From the NCBI GenBank assembly GCA_947561395.2, contig OX387187.1, forward strand, positions 41,335,829 through 41,399,828: a stretch of 64,000 bases of DNA. Direction: 5' to 3'. This DNA comes from Buxus sempervirens (taxonomy: Eukaryota; Streptophyta; Magnoliopsida; Buxales; Buxaceae). Under the pieces are notes generated by a model. It did no database searches, was not told the DNA's origin, and was given only the letters and a program-made list of their open reading frames with translations. Below, piece by piece: positions 45,638 to 58,100 of this stretch (its first letter is position 1; each line of letters starts with the position of its first letter). Made by a program: the position numbers and the translations under genes.

Positions 45638-47763
45638 ACCCTCAATAAACTCGTGCGTCCAAAGTATTTTAAACAGAGTCGCCCAAACTTTGCATACTGC
45701 CGAAAGAAAGAAGAGCCCGCAACGTCCTCCTCCATTGTTCCAAGAACTTCACTCAAGACGGAGAGCTGAAGGCATTCGACTAATCTTGAAATAGCGACCA
45801 CAATTCCACACGCATCGATCGGCGTCTCTGTCCTCTTTTCTTAATTTCTTCGTTAATTTTCTGTCTGGAAACATAACGAACGAAGCCACATTCCTTCTGC
45901 GTAAGCTCTCGCTCCTTGTATCTCTACATTCTTTCTTTCAGGTTTAATTTCATGAATTTCCTTTTACCTTATTCTAGTTCTACGTATTGAGTTTCTGATC
46001 ATTTTCTGCTTGTTAGCGTTTTACTTTGTTTATTGGAACCTTAATTAAGGTTTCGCGCGTTTAATTTGAACTTTACGAGTTTTTCTTTTCAATTTTCAGA
46101 TCTTGTTCTTGTTTTTACTTTGATTCTTGGGTGATGGGATCTTCCAGATCTGTTTGAATATTATCTGTAAATAATTTACGAAATCAATCACCAATTCAAG
46201 AATGATTCTTTAATGAATTAATAGTGAATCTAATTAACCCATGAAAATCTTTGCAATAAAAAGCTCTCTTGTGCGTGCATTATGCATGCATGTGTGTGTG
46301 TAAGAAGAGAAAAACAATCCTCAAAATTGGGTGCATCTGTTTATCAGTTTATCATTAAGAAGTCTATTTACTCTAACTCTCTCTCTTTCTCAGTCTCTGT
46401 CTCTCTGTCTCTCATCCTCTCTCTCTCTCTCTCTCTCTTGCTGTTTTTCATTGTTTGTGATCTTTCTGCAGGGTTTATTAAAGATCCTTACATTGTTCGG
46501 AAAGTGCTTCCTGAATTGTCACCAGGTATTTTTTGAACAGTTCCTCGTCAGCACAAAAACACATTTATTTGTGTTCATTTCTTTGCTTATCTATGCATGA
46601 CAGCTTACCCTTTAATGATAGTAATAGCAAGCCTTCATGATTATTGAATAAGTTTATGAAGGCTGTTAAGAAAAGAAACTCCTAGTTTAAATAAGAGAAC
46701 ATATCTTTCCTTTGGAATATATGCCAGTTTTGAGATGATTCTTCAATAAATCATAGATTGGATTAACCTTCAGATTGATTTTAAAAGGAGAACGTTGTCT
46801 AGCTCAATCAAACAAGATCAGCTGTTTGAAGATGTTTAATCCATAAACAGATGGCTTATAGGAAAAATTCAACAACCCAAATATGCTGAACCACAACTAC
46901 AAAGGTTTTAGAAGTTAATTTCTTTGCTTTTTTTCCTTCATGGTGTACCACCTTTGTTTTATGAACATGTCTAAATGACTAAAACACTTGCAGCAGAGCC
47001 CCGTGCTTGATGGATTCTGCTATAAAAAACAGAAAAAATTATACATGAATCAGATTATTAGAAAATTAAAATATTTGCTGAAATTCAGCTCAATTATCTA
47101 CATTCTATCCTACATCACATAAATAATTACCAAGTTTAGGTAAACCATCAGTACTATCACAAAAAGGGCTGGAGTGGCCCAAAGTAGATTCCTAATCCTC
47201 TCGCAAATTACATCAGGAAAAAGTTTTACCATTCTAAGGCTTCTCTGTCTGAAAAAAAGAATCTACTTCTCTATAAGCATCAGTGTTAACAGCACCATAA
47301 ACATCAATCTGAATAGAAGTTTCAGTTACAAAGTTCCGACAAGATATATGCTCGCAACGTAGAGCAATGATACAGCATGCACAAGGGTGGATTGATCCCA
47401 CAAAGGATGTAGCTGCTGGCTGTGCTTTGAAGCCCCATCTTTGAGGCCTTTCTATTGGAAAGCCTTTTCATAACAAACAAGTACTGAACCCTGTAAAGAA
47501 AATGTACTGTGAGATATAATTCATATTCAAACTTGCTTTCCATTTTTCGATATCCTTCTAATCTTCAGTAGTCTTTTTTCTCATGGCTGGATTAATAAGT
47601 TACTAAAATTATTTCTTGTATTTAATCATATCCCTTATATGGCATTCCCTCAATTTTTCAGTGTGGCTCATAAATGGGCATCATCTGAGTTTCTGATATA
47701 TATCTCATTTCCCTTTTTTTTTTCTGCTTTCTTTCTTACTTTCTTACTGTCTTCAGGAACTAT
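45638..47763. other. Upstream region of RAV unit 6
   Basis: Collinear with other units. The exon-like block at 46472-46525 has both splice signals intact. A CT-rich run lies at 46375-46440. The TATA position reads CATAAAT at about 47669. No gene. Confidence 0.55.
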
Positions 47764-48656
47764 ATGGCAGAGGATCTGGTCAGGACAAGACTAGACTTTG
47801 GCATGGATGCAGACGCAGGAGGTTCGGATTCAAACAGAAGCAATAACCCAAGCCTACTGAATATGAGGCCCAGGGAGGACACAACAGCATCTTCCCGAAG
47901 ATTCAGAGGGGTATCGCTACAGAAAAATTGTAGGTGGACAGCACAAATCTGTGCAAACAACGGCCGAATATGGCTTGGGACTTTCAGTACAGAGAAGGGA
48001 GCTGCAATGGCCTATGACAGTGCGGCCATCAACCTTCGAAGAGGAGATGCCCATCGCAACTTCCCATGGACTATCTCACCATCCTAGAGCATAATTTCCA
48101 AGATCTTCACACCACGGAAGCGATCCTGAACATGATCAAAGACGGCTCCTACCAATCCGAGTTCATTGATTTCTTAAGTAATCATTCAATGGTGACAGCA
48201 GGAAATGAAGCGCGTATTGGATTAAATTATCAAGTGATCTTATGTGATCAGCCTTTTCACAAGGTATTGACGCCAAGCGACGTCAGTAAATTCAATAGGT
48301 TTGTAATACCGAAGAAACATGCAGTGACATACTTTCCTGTAGTACCTAATATGAATGCAGAAGGAGCTGAAGGTATGGGCAAGATGGAATCAATGGAGAT
48401 AACACTCTTTGATAGGCAGCTTAAGTTATGGAAGTTCAGATACTGTTATTGTAAGAGTAGCCAAATTTTCGTGCTTACGAAAGGCTGGAAACGCTTTGTG
48501 AAGGAGAAGGAATTGAAGGCAAATGATGTTATTACCTTCTATAGGTGTGAGTACAGGGAAGAGCTTAGAGGGCAAAGAACGTTTTACATGATAGAAGGGG
48601 TAAGGAAGAAAGAGGAGGAGAAGGGGTTTAGACTGTTTGGTGTACAAATCAACTAG
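47764..48656 (+). pseudogene. RAV-like gene copy 6, frameshifted and internally deleted
   Basis: Opens [20 protein letters not shown] and runs through AP2. There NGRW, constant elsewhere, has become NCRW. At 48072/48073 one G is missing (CCATGGACTATCTC against CCATGGACTGATCTC in sister copies), so the frame is lost at the end of AP2. The rest, with B3 (LTPSDVSKFNRFVIPKKHA), is open in the shifted frame to the terminal RLFGVQIN. About 96 bp (32 codons) between FYMI and the KKEEE tail are deleted in frame. It is closest to copy 5, including YCYCKSSQIF. I do not expect a working AP2/B3 protein. Confidence 0.9.
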
Positions 48657-48784
48657 TAGAGACATTGAGAGGATAGACTGGTTTATGCCTTCTGAAGAGG
48701 TCCAAATTTAATGGTTTGTCGTTTGTTTTTTAATCAAACGCCAAAAGTAGGAGGAAGAACTCAATCTACCGTGTATGCAACTTT

Positions 48785-48965
48785 CAAAACCCATTGAATT
48801 TACCGACACCAGGACTTGATGACATAAGATCCATTGATAACATTACCACAAAAAAAGGTAAGATCCATTGATAATCTAATCCTATGCGCGCTTCACCCTC
48901 TGTTATCACCGGCGTTGTTAGATTCGATGTTGCAGTGGACTCTCGTCGCCGGAGCTTTTGTGGCC
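48785..48965 (+). pseudogene. Scrap of UCH intron 1 with antisense RAV B3 sequence
   Basis: CATTGAATTTACCGACACC, then ACTTGATGACATAAGATCC (repeated after a short gap), then GATAATCTAATCC: antisense B3-linker sequence as in 55540-55640. The UCH promoter and exon 1 are missing. Confidence 0.7.
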
Positions 48966-50219
48966 TTTTATAGGCAATGGGTTGGGGAAGGATGAATTCC
49001 CCAACCGATGTGGGACTAAGTTTCCTTAGTGCCACACCACTCCCAGCGAATTGCTTTTATAAGGCAATAAGGCCCCTTTCCTCATGTGAGCCCATTAAGA
49101 TCAGCCCTCTTTGATGAGCTAGCCCAAATAGGGCTTGGTTCACTTCGGCTAGGTCCACGTTAATTTGTGTGGACCTTAACAACCCTCATGTGAATCCATT
49201 CAGCCCTCTTCCAATTAAATATTTAATTCTCTACTAAAATCCTACTTTGGCTGCTCTGTCCTCCATTGTACTCGCTGTCCTGCTCCGGCATCACTTGTTG
49301 AAATTGCATTACATTGTATTTTGATTTCCTCCAAAATCATCTCAGCCTGCCATGTGACATTCTCATTGTCTACATATTGTAAAAAGAAGAGGCTGCAACG
49401 GACTCCTCCATTTTTCTAAGAACTTCATTCAAGATAGAGCTATTTTTTGAACATTGAAGATGTTCGAGACTTTTTTTTTTTTTTTGGAACTTAGGGTATT
49501 TGGGACCGCTTATGCTCATCAAACAAATCCATCTTCAAGATTTTTTTTTTTGGAACTCAGGGTATTTAGGACCGCTTATGCTCATCAAACAAATCCCTGA
49601 GAGCCATGCAAGACCCTGCAACCCATATGATCCGGATAAGACTAAGGCTCATAGACCTTATTTAAGTAGCCCCAGAAGATTGTGTGTAAGAGAGTTTGAA
49701 CCTGAGACCTTAGAGGGAGGATACCTCTAGGTCCAAAATATTACAATTAAAGAATTTGTAATAGCCAATATGTTGATTTGTGATCCACGTGAAAGGAATC
49801 GTGTTCAAAGACTTGAAATAGCTGACTAAGACTTATAACAACTAATTTACAAACTTATAAACCTTGTTAAAAGACTTGTCATAAGCCATCTATCGACTTG
49901 TAATTTGCATTAACCTACAAACCTTGTTTATTGACTTATAAAAACCTATTTATTGATATTGATAGTTACATAAAAAAAGATCTATAACTTATGTGCCTAA
50001 GGACATTATAGCCTATGAACAATAAAATGACACCTATTTTCAAATATTTTAAAGAAGTATTAAAATTTTCAAATTATTGAGAATTGTGTGATTGAACCTG
50101 AACTATATTTCAAGAGTCGCTAAAAGCCAAAGTTTCCTATATACAAGATGGTTGGCTGGAAGTCGCCAAATATTCCTGAAAAATGAGGTGCCGTCTCTTC
50201 TAAGTTCTAAGTTGTAACA
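48966..50219. other. Spacer with tandem and duplicated pieces
   Basis: 48990-49220 is the CCGATGTGGGAC repeat part. 49465-49595 holds two copies of a roughly 70-bp unit (TTTTTTGGAACT.AGGGTATTT, GGACCGCTTATGCTCATC). From 49610 the duplicated spacer shared with 41390 begins. No gene. Confidence 0.6.
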
Positions 50220-50227
50220 CTAGGGCA

Positions 50228-51206
50228 TAGGGCTGCAACTTGGGTCGGTTAAAACCGAAACTGAATCAGTCCAATCCGACTTTAGGTTGATTTGGTTTGG
50301 GTTATATAGTCTTTGGGTAGGTTTTGCTTCTAAAAATAGAAAACCAAATTTGTTTGGTTTGGTTTTGGGTTAACCGAACTAAACTGAAAACCGAACCAAA
50401 ATTTCTAAGGGTAAAACCAAACCGAAATATAATGATATATATAGGTTGTAATAATAAAATATAACTTATAAATTATAAGTTATAAAATAATAAATAAGAT
50501 TAATTTGGTGATGTACATCAAGGAGTTCCTTTCAAAAATTCTTTTAGAATGACTGTTTGTTCATCTTTGTGAGGTGAGTATATTATTTACAGTTTAAAAA
50601 TAAATAAATTCATCAAAAAGGCTCCCATTTGTTTTTTTCCTAATCGTCCACTTTTTTATTTTGTTTTGGTATTGAAATGACAAAAGTTAATTGACAAACT
50701 TAAAGGAATGCCATAGAGACGTTGTTGAGTAGTTCTCTGTACTTGGTTTTTGGCTCTTTAAATTTGCTTGGTGATTATCTGTACACTAAGTTTTGGAATC
50801 ATGGTGATGAAGCAAATGATCCTGAGGAAGACATTTCAAATCTGATTGTATTTCATTAATTCTGTTTTTAAATATAGTTGAATTGTCAATTAGTTATTGT
50901 GCAAGAAGAAAAAATTTGCTGTATGTGTTCTTTAAATTTTTCTTTAATTTTTTTTGGGCAACAGTGGAATTCTCTCTCTTGATAACAGGTTTTAAGTATG
51001 TGAAAATGACCCAAACCGAACCAAATTGCAATTTGGTTCGGTTTGGGTTAGGTTATGGGTTTTCTTTAAATAATTAGTTTGGTGTTCAGTTTGGATATTT
51101 CAGTTCTAAGGTCGGTTCAGTTTTGTTTTAGGCTGACCATCAGTAACCATGGTTTTGTCTTGGGTTGAGGCCAACTCGAACCAAACCGCATTGAGTTGTA
51201 GTCCTA
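50228..51206. mobile_element. hAT-type element (979 bp) with the empty site preserved elsewhere
   Basis: TAGGGCTGCAACTTGGG at the left and GAGTTGTAGTCCTA at the right form imperfect TIRs. The flanks CTAGGGCA and GTAGGGTG are diverged copies of GTAGGGCG, the uninterrupted word at about 42052 in the sister spacer. The ends are AACCGAA/GGTTTGG-rich and the central 500 bp are AT-rich. No transposase found. Confidence 0.82.
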
Positions 51207-53008
51207 GTAGGGTGAATACAATGAAGCTAGCCTATAAAACAAATAACAACAATCCCCAAGTAAGTGCCAAAGTAGATTTCTTCTTGATTGATATTATCTA
51301 CCATTAAACTTGTAAAAGGGTTCAACTATAACAAATGGATGCTTGCCATCTCAGTCTTGAAAATTTCTCTCTTGTATTAAAAAATAAAAAAGTTTTTTTC
51401 ACTATTTGAGGATCGTTGCTTGCCGAGGTGGCAACCAATGATTGGTTATAGTTGAACCATTTTACATGTTCAAAGTAGATGATATCAAATCTTTCTTGGT
51501 TGGATTAAATCAACTGCGGTTGGACCTCTAAAAGGGGTCCAACCATAGCCACTACCATGCACCCACAGAGATGGGAGGCACGGTCTTGACAAGTGTCAAG
51601 GCCATCAGACGCCCAAACCCAACCCAATTAACAAACGGGTCAACCCAAACACTTTTAATCGGCCGGGTTCAGAAATTGCCCGCTTTATTCTTTCCTACAC
51701 CAACAACTCTCGTGTATATATATACTCTCCCTAAATTCAAAATCTGATTTCCAAATCCCGGTGCTTCCCTTTTAACATATATCAAAATATTTAGTTTCCA
51801 AACTGAACTTTTTACAACGCAAGTTCTTCCATCTTTTGATCCTCTTTCCTCCCACGCACATAGCTATGGTCATTGAGAAGATCTCTATTTATTGTTCTGG
51901 AATCAGAAACTTCAGTCTTCAGGTTCTTCTTCTTCTCCCGAGAGTTGGGAGCCTCTGTTTTCCATTAAGAAGTCTAATCAATGCAACTCTCTCTCCCTCT
52001 GTTCTTCATTGTTTGTGATCTTTCTACAGGGTTCACTACTAAAATCTGGCTGGCTCGGTACAGCTCCTGAGTTTGTGTGGGAAGTCCTTCCTGCATTGTC
52101 ACCAGGTGTTCTTGGAATAATTTCTCTTCACCATTAAAACACATTTATTGGTGTTATTTTCTTTATTTATCTATGCTTGATACCTTACCCTTTAATGGCT
52201 CTAACTCCTGTATGTGCTATTCGGTTTTATTCTTAGCGATCCATCAAACAACTTGTGTTTATTGTTTACATATGTGTATCTATTTCATAATTCACTGGCC
52301 TTATATGTGGGTATGTATGTGAGACTGTGTTTTTGATTGGGACAGGGTTGTTTGAACACAAGCATTGTTACTGCATTATAGCAACTTCTTTAATCAATAA
52401 CAAGTTCTAATGGGTGAAAGTATATTAATCTTATGGGCTTAAACGTGTTAATGAGAGTAATAGCAGATCTTCATGACTGTTAAATAAGTTTATGCAGGCT
52501 GATAAGAAACTCCTAATTTTAATAAGATAACATATATTTCCTATAGAATGCCAGTTTTTAGATGATTCTTCAATAAATCATAGATTGGATTAAGCTTTAG
52601 ATTGAGTTTAAAAGGTAATTGAGTTCATCGGGAATCATAAACAGAAAAATCTAAGCACAGATCAATCTGAACAGATTTTAGTTTATAATGTTAAGACAAG
52701 ATATATGCTCGACATAGCACAATGATACAGCATCCACAAGGGTGTGGTAGATTGACCCACAGAGGATGTGTGTGATTTGAAGCCCATCCTATAGGAAAGC
52801 CTTCTCATAACAAACAAAGTACTGATAATCCTGTAAAGAAAATGAACTGTGATATATAATTGATATTCATATCCGCTTTCCTTTTTTCGATATCGCTCGA
52901 ATCTCTAGTAATCTTTTCTCTCCTGGCCAGATTAATAAGTTACTAAAATTATCTCCTGTATTTAATCATATCCCTTATATAGCATTCCCTCAATTTTTCA
53001 GTGTGGCT
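51207..53008. other. Upstream region of RAV unit 7
   Basis: 51690-52200 matches 6700-7150 of unit 1. The exon-like block at 52030-52105 (76 nt) has an intact acceptor (TTTCTACAG) and donor (CCAG|GTGTTC). 52280-53105 is the source type of the inverted copy at 34640-35539. No gene. Confidence 0.55.
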
Positions 53009-53015
53009 TATAAAT
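53009..53015 (+). promoter_or_regulatory. Candidate TATA box of RAV-like gene 7
   Basis: TATAAAT, 104 bp before the ATG at 53113. Confidence 0.5.
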
Positions 53016-53112
53016 GGGCATCACCTGAGCTTCTGATGTACATATCCCATTCTCTAGTTTCTTCCTTTCTTTCTTACTGGCTTTGTTGGAAATGTTTCTC
53101 TGCAGGAACCAT

Positions 53113-54081
53113 ATGGAAGAGGAGCTGTTCAGTACAAGACTAAACTCTGGTGTGGATGTGGTTGCAGGAGGATTGGATTCAAACAGCAACCATAACCCAA
53201 GCCTACTGAATATGAGGCCTAGGGAGGACATAACAGCGTCCTCCCCAAGATTCAAAGGGGTATTGCTGCAGCAAAATGGCAGATGGGGAGCACAAATCTA
53301 TGCAAACCACCACCGAATATGGCTTGGGACTTTCAGAACAGAGAAGGAAGCTGCAATGGCCTATGACAGTGCAGCCATCAAGGTTCGAAGAGGAGATGCC
53401 CACCGCAACTTCCCATGGACTGATCTCACCATCCTAGAGACTAATTTCCAAGATCTTCACACCGCCGAAGCGATCTTGCTCATGATCAGAGATGGCTCCT
53501 ACCAATCCAAGTTAATTGATTTTGTAAGGAGTCAATCAATGGTGACAGCAGGAAATGAAGCATGCATCGGATTAAATGATCGAGGGATCTTGTTTCATCG
53601 GCTCTTTCACAAGGAATTGACGCCAAGCGATGTTGGTAAACTCAATAGGATTGTAATACCAAAGAAACATGCAATGACATTCTTTCCTTTAGTACCTGAT
53701 ATGAATGAAGAAGGAGCTGAAGACAATGGTAAGGTGGAAGCAATGGAGATGACTCTCTTAGACAGGCAGCTTAAGTTATGGAAGTTTAGATATTGTTATT
53801 GGAAGAGTAGCCAAAGTTTTGTGTTTACCAAAGGCTGGAATCGCTTTGTGAAGGAGAAGGGATTGAAGGCAAATGATGTTATTTCCTTTTACAGATGTGA
53901 GTACAGGGAAGAGCTTGGAGATCAAAGAGTGTTTTACATGATAGATGTGTGCCATAAAAATGGTGAAACAAATGGTGATTTTGCTGCTGGAATGATGGAA
54001 CAAAAACTTGATGGTTTAGAAGGGGAAAGGAAGAAAGAGGAGAAGAAGGGTTTTAGATTGTTTGGTGTACAAATCAACTAG
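53113..54081 (+). CDS. RAV-like AP2/B3 transcription factor, copy 7
   Basis: 322 codons, fully open from the conserved start [20 protein letters not shown]; an in-frame ATG at 53083 would add 10 residues from the leader. AP2 at about 44-101 ([43 protein letters not shown]), linker [16 protein letters not shown]3 at about 164-275 ([37 protein letters not shown]), terminal RLFGVQIN. The tail is shorter than in its sisters ([13 protein letters not shown]). It has the most canonical B3 start (DVGKLNR), keeps the TATA motif and both 5' splice signals, and sits next to the intact UCH gene. It is my best candidate for the founding or functional copy. Confidence 0.9.
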   Translation: MEEELFSTRLNSGVDVVAGGLDSNSNHNPSLLNMRPREDITASSPRFKGVLLQQNGRWGAQIYANHHRIWLGTFRTEKEAAMAYDSAAIKVRRGDAHRNFPWTDLTILETNFQDLHTAEAILLMIRDGSYQSKLIDFVRSQSMVTAGNEACIGLNDRGILFHRLFHKELTPSDVGKLNRIVIPKKHAMTFFPLVPDMNEEGAEDNGKVEAMEMTLLDRQLKLWKFRYCYWKSSQSFVFTKGWNRFVKEKGLKANDVISFYRCEYREELGDQRVFYMIDVCHKNGETNGDFAAGMMEQKLDGLEGERKKEEKKGFRLFGVQIN

Positions 54082-55071
54082 CAAAGTCATTGAGAGGATA
54101 GACTGGTTTATGTGTTCTGAAGAGGTCCAAAATTTAATGCTTTATTGTTGTTTTTAGTCAAATGCCAAAAGTAGAAGGAAGAACCCAATTATAATCTGGC
54201 TTGAAACTTCTTAGATTTCTTTCTTTTGCATCTTTTGAAGCTAAATCCCTTTGCAACAAATTACATGCAAAATCTACTGTCTGTGAAGCTTTCAAATCTC
54301 CTTTTTAGCAAAGGCATTAATATTTATTTGGAGATCAAATTGCCCAACTGAATTTAAGTGGAAAAATGATGCAATGCTCATACTTGGCAGGATAATTCAT
54401 AGAAATGGAAGGAATAGGGAAAATGACTCTAAAAGAGGACAATAAGCTAATATCTTGTCAGAGTGTTGAGAGATATGTAACCTTCGGGTGGAGGGGTATT
54501 TTTGGGATGTCAAAAATATTTGGTTTAGGGTTAGTATATAAATCATGTCGTAACCCTAACTGAAAAGTAGTGAATTTTTTTTTTTTGGCTGTACACAGTA
54601 GACGTAGACACATTACCGTGCCACTTAAATTTTGTGTTCTCTTCTTCTTCTTGATTTTTCTGTTCAATTCACAGTACACAAGGTGATGATTACTCGAAAG
54701 TAAAAGTTAGAATGAGATCCAATTGAAGGCAAACGAACCGGTCACAGGCACAACAGAATTGGTTGGTCTGGATGGTTGAACCAGAAAAAAAAACCCGGAA
54801 CTTTCGTGCTGGTTTTTGGAAGGAGGCTGGTCTAGACGATTCCTCTTCTTTAAATAAAAACAATTATTTATCAGGTATTTTGTTTGCGGCAACCGCTGTC
54901 ACTGGCTGTTGCGACAATATTATACCTAGTGGAAAGTGATCTTGTCAATCCAGACCGTTTATTTTATCAGGAGATTCACATCCAATTGTCTACGTGTCAT
55001 TTCTTGATCAGCAAGAACGGAAGAACTCCTTAGCTCTATTCTCTGTTTTACACCGCCACGCCCAAACGTAT
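54082..55071. other. Spacer between RAV copy 7 and the UCH gene
   Basis: RAV 3' flank to about 54510, then AT-rich sequence. From about 54930 comes the UCH promoter sequence, copied in the other units. Short - frames (54458, 54707) are not conserved. Confidence 0.5.
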
Positions 55072-55079
55072 ATATAAAG
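55072..55079 (+). promoter_or_regulatory. TATA box of the UCH gene
   Basis: TATATAAA, 82 bp before the start codon. Versions of it (TATATATAA) survive in the scraps at 10658 and 23433. Confidence 0.6.
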
Positions 55080-55153
55080 AGGACTTCCCCAATCAAAAAC
55101 CCTACCTCTCGCTAATTCCAACAAGCGAAGAACAAAGTAACTGTAAAAAGGCC

Positions 55154-58100
55154 ATGGAAGCACCTGACGGAAGCTCTTCTGATAAAAAATGGATTCCCCT
55201 CGAATCGAATCCTGATGTTATGAACCAGGTCGAATCTCTCTCTCTCTCTCTCTCTCTTTCTATTTGTGGCGATTTGTCGTTTGGTGAAGATTTGTGGTGA
55301 TTTCTGTTCTGCTGTTAATTGAGTTAGACTGACTTGGTTGCTTTAAGGAATTTCTCGTATTTTAATTAGGGTTTTGAAGTTATTTGAATGCTGAGATTAC
55401 TCGGAATCTATTAGTTTTGAAGTCGATCGGATGCTACGATAACCGCTGATCTTTTATTGTGATTAAATGTTATTTAGGTTGGAGAGGATTTGAAACTGTG
55501 TGTAATCGTCTTCTTTAGATTTGAGGTCACAAGCCCATTGAGTTTACCTACATCGCCTGGCGTCAATCCTTGTGAAAGACTTGATGACATAAGATCCATT
55601 GATAATTTAATCCGATACGTGCTTCACTTCCCATCATCATCTGCGTTGATCGACTCTGTGAAATTCATAAACTTGGACTGGTAGGAGCCATCTTCGATCA
55701 TTTTCAGGATTGCTTAGATGGCATGAAGATATTGAAAATTAGGCTCTAGGATGGAGAGATCATTTTATGGGAAGTTGCAGTGGAATCTCCTCTTTGGAGC
55801 CTGATGGCCGCACTATCATATGCCTTTGCGGCTGCCTTCTCTTTTCTGAAAGTCCCTAGCCTTATTTGCTGGTGGTTCTCATAGATTTGTGCTCCCCTGT
55901 TACTATTTTACTGCAGCACTACCCTTTGAATCTTGTGGAGGATATGTTGTGTCCTCCCTTTAAACCAAAATGACCAAGAGCAAGAGCAGTTGATCAAACT
56001 GATTTTTTATAAACTTGATCGTTGTTCTGATCCTTCTCATTGCTTGTCCACGTGATTAAGTGTGGTGCCTAAAGATGTATTATAGTTGGAATTTTTTTTT
56101 AAATTTGTGTTTCTCAGCTTCCTCTGTTTTCTTTCTGTTTTACTGTGTAAATAATTTCTTTCCAAATATAAGTTCCTTTTTTGAATGAAGACAAGGATTT
56201 TTGGCTCTCTATTTATTGGATGTCCTCATTGTGTAGTTCCTTTGGGGGCTTGGTCTTCCAGATAATGAAGCAGAGTGTTTTGATGTGTATGGTTTGGATG
56301 ATGAGCTCTTGGAGATGGTTCCAAAGCCTGTACTTGCCGTGTTGTTGCTTTTCCCCATGCCTGAAGAGGTCAGAATTTGTACTTTCATTGATTAGATTTT
56401 TTTTCCTAGGCCTTCAGATTTGTAACTTAATGCAATTACAACTTAGTATCTGACTTGAAATTTTCCTTCTATATCTGTTGCTTGTTTTTCTTTGGCAACT
56501 ATTACTGCCGGATGACATGAATGAGATTTTTCATCTTTTTCAGACTGAAGAAGAGAAAGTGTTGGACGGGAGTACTAAAAAGGTGGGTGTTTTACATTAT
56601 GCACTAAATTAAATTTTTTTCTTCTTTATTAAATGGGTATTTGTTTGTGAAATATCATGTGTTAATAGATGATAAAAAAGTCTTAACCCTTCTAGTTTCT
56701 TTTATCTCGCCCCTCTCTTCTCACCCCTCTCTTTTTCTAATTTAATATTCTATCTATATCTTAGCATTGTTTTCTTAGATTGGTTACTTTAAATTTTATA
56801 AATTGATTAGATAATTAAGGGAAAAAATTGTTAATTGTCATTTGTACGCTTCAACATATGCTCAAATTGGATGCTTCATTCAGTAGGGGGACTTGGTTCC
56901 CTTACTGTATCTTGTTTAAATGTGCATGCATGAGATAGATTATACTTGAATAGCCTGTATGGTGGAAGACTCAGCTGAGACAGTGGATTATAAAATTCCT
57001 ATAAATGAAGATTGGCTCTGTTTTTTAAAAATAAAGTTTAGTAAAGAGATTTTTAGGGCTCTCTAGTCACTGAAATTCACAAAGTGAAGCTTGTGCAGTA
57101 CGGTTTCAAAAAACTATAAATGAAGATAGGCTCTGTTTTTGAGGCTGGACAAAATACAGAAGTGTAAAATTTTGGGAAAATGTGTAAGTGCTAAAATATA
57201 GCTAAGAAGTTAATGGGAAATTTATAACATTTATGATGACCTGATCAGTAAGTTGTGAACAAGAAATAAGATGACAAAAGTGTCTGCGTGCTTTTGAGGA
57301 GGGAGAGGGAAAGGGACCTTGATAGATGCACCAAAAGTGATGGATTGAGTTATTTGGTGAGGGATGATTAGTTTTAGGAAAATTTAGGGACCATTTATAG
57401 AGATAACTAACAGAAGACTATGCAAGATACTCCGTTCTAGCCTTCTAGGTGAAACAAATATTTTTTATGGAGGCTAGCATCATAGAATTACAGTCGCATA
57501 AGCTTTATCAAACATGACCATGCATGTTGTAAAATGGTTTTTATCTCTATTTGGACATTGAAGCACACTAAACAACATGTATTGGGTCATGTATATCAAA
57601 ATCACTCGAAAGTAAAGCTGGGATCTCAACCTGAACCCAAACTCACCCAGATCTTCCAGTCTTATGCAGGTTTGGGTTCAAATTTCCAACCCATGGGTTG
57701 GTTTTGGTTGAGAAAACCCAACCCATGAATAAACAGGTTGGGTTCAGGTTGAGCCCATTCAACCTAATGGGTTGTTGCTATATATGGCTACTATTAGTAT
57801 TTAGGGGATGTTGTTTTCTTAGTTCTTATTAAGCTTGCTATTTTCTAGCCCTAGCATCTTTGCATTCTACAACTATAAGTCTGCAACTATCTAAGTAAAT
57901 GGGATTAGATAAGCATGATAGTGAGTATTGCAGTTAATGCAGCCCGTTGATTCTGTTCTCTTCAAACAAATTGCAAAATTAGTCACTCACAGTGGAAGTC
58001 TCAATGGCAATAGGGCGTTGCCATAAACCATTAACTTCCCAGAAAAGTCAGGATAGAACTGAAGTTTGAAGCTGCAAAATCGAGTTTGGTGGGTTGGGCT

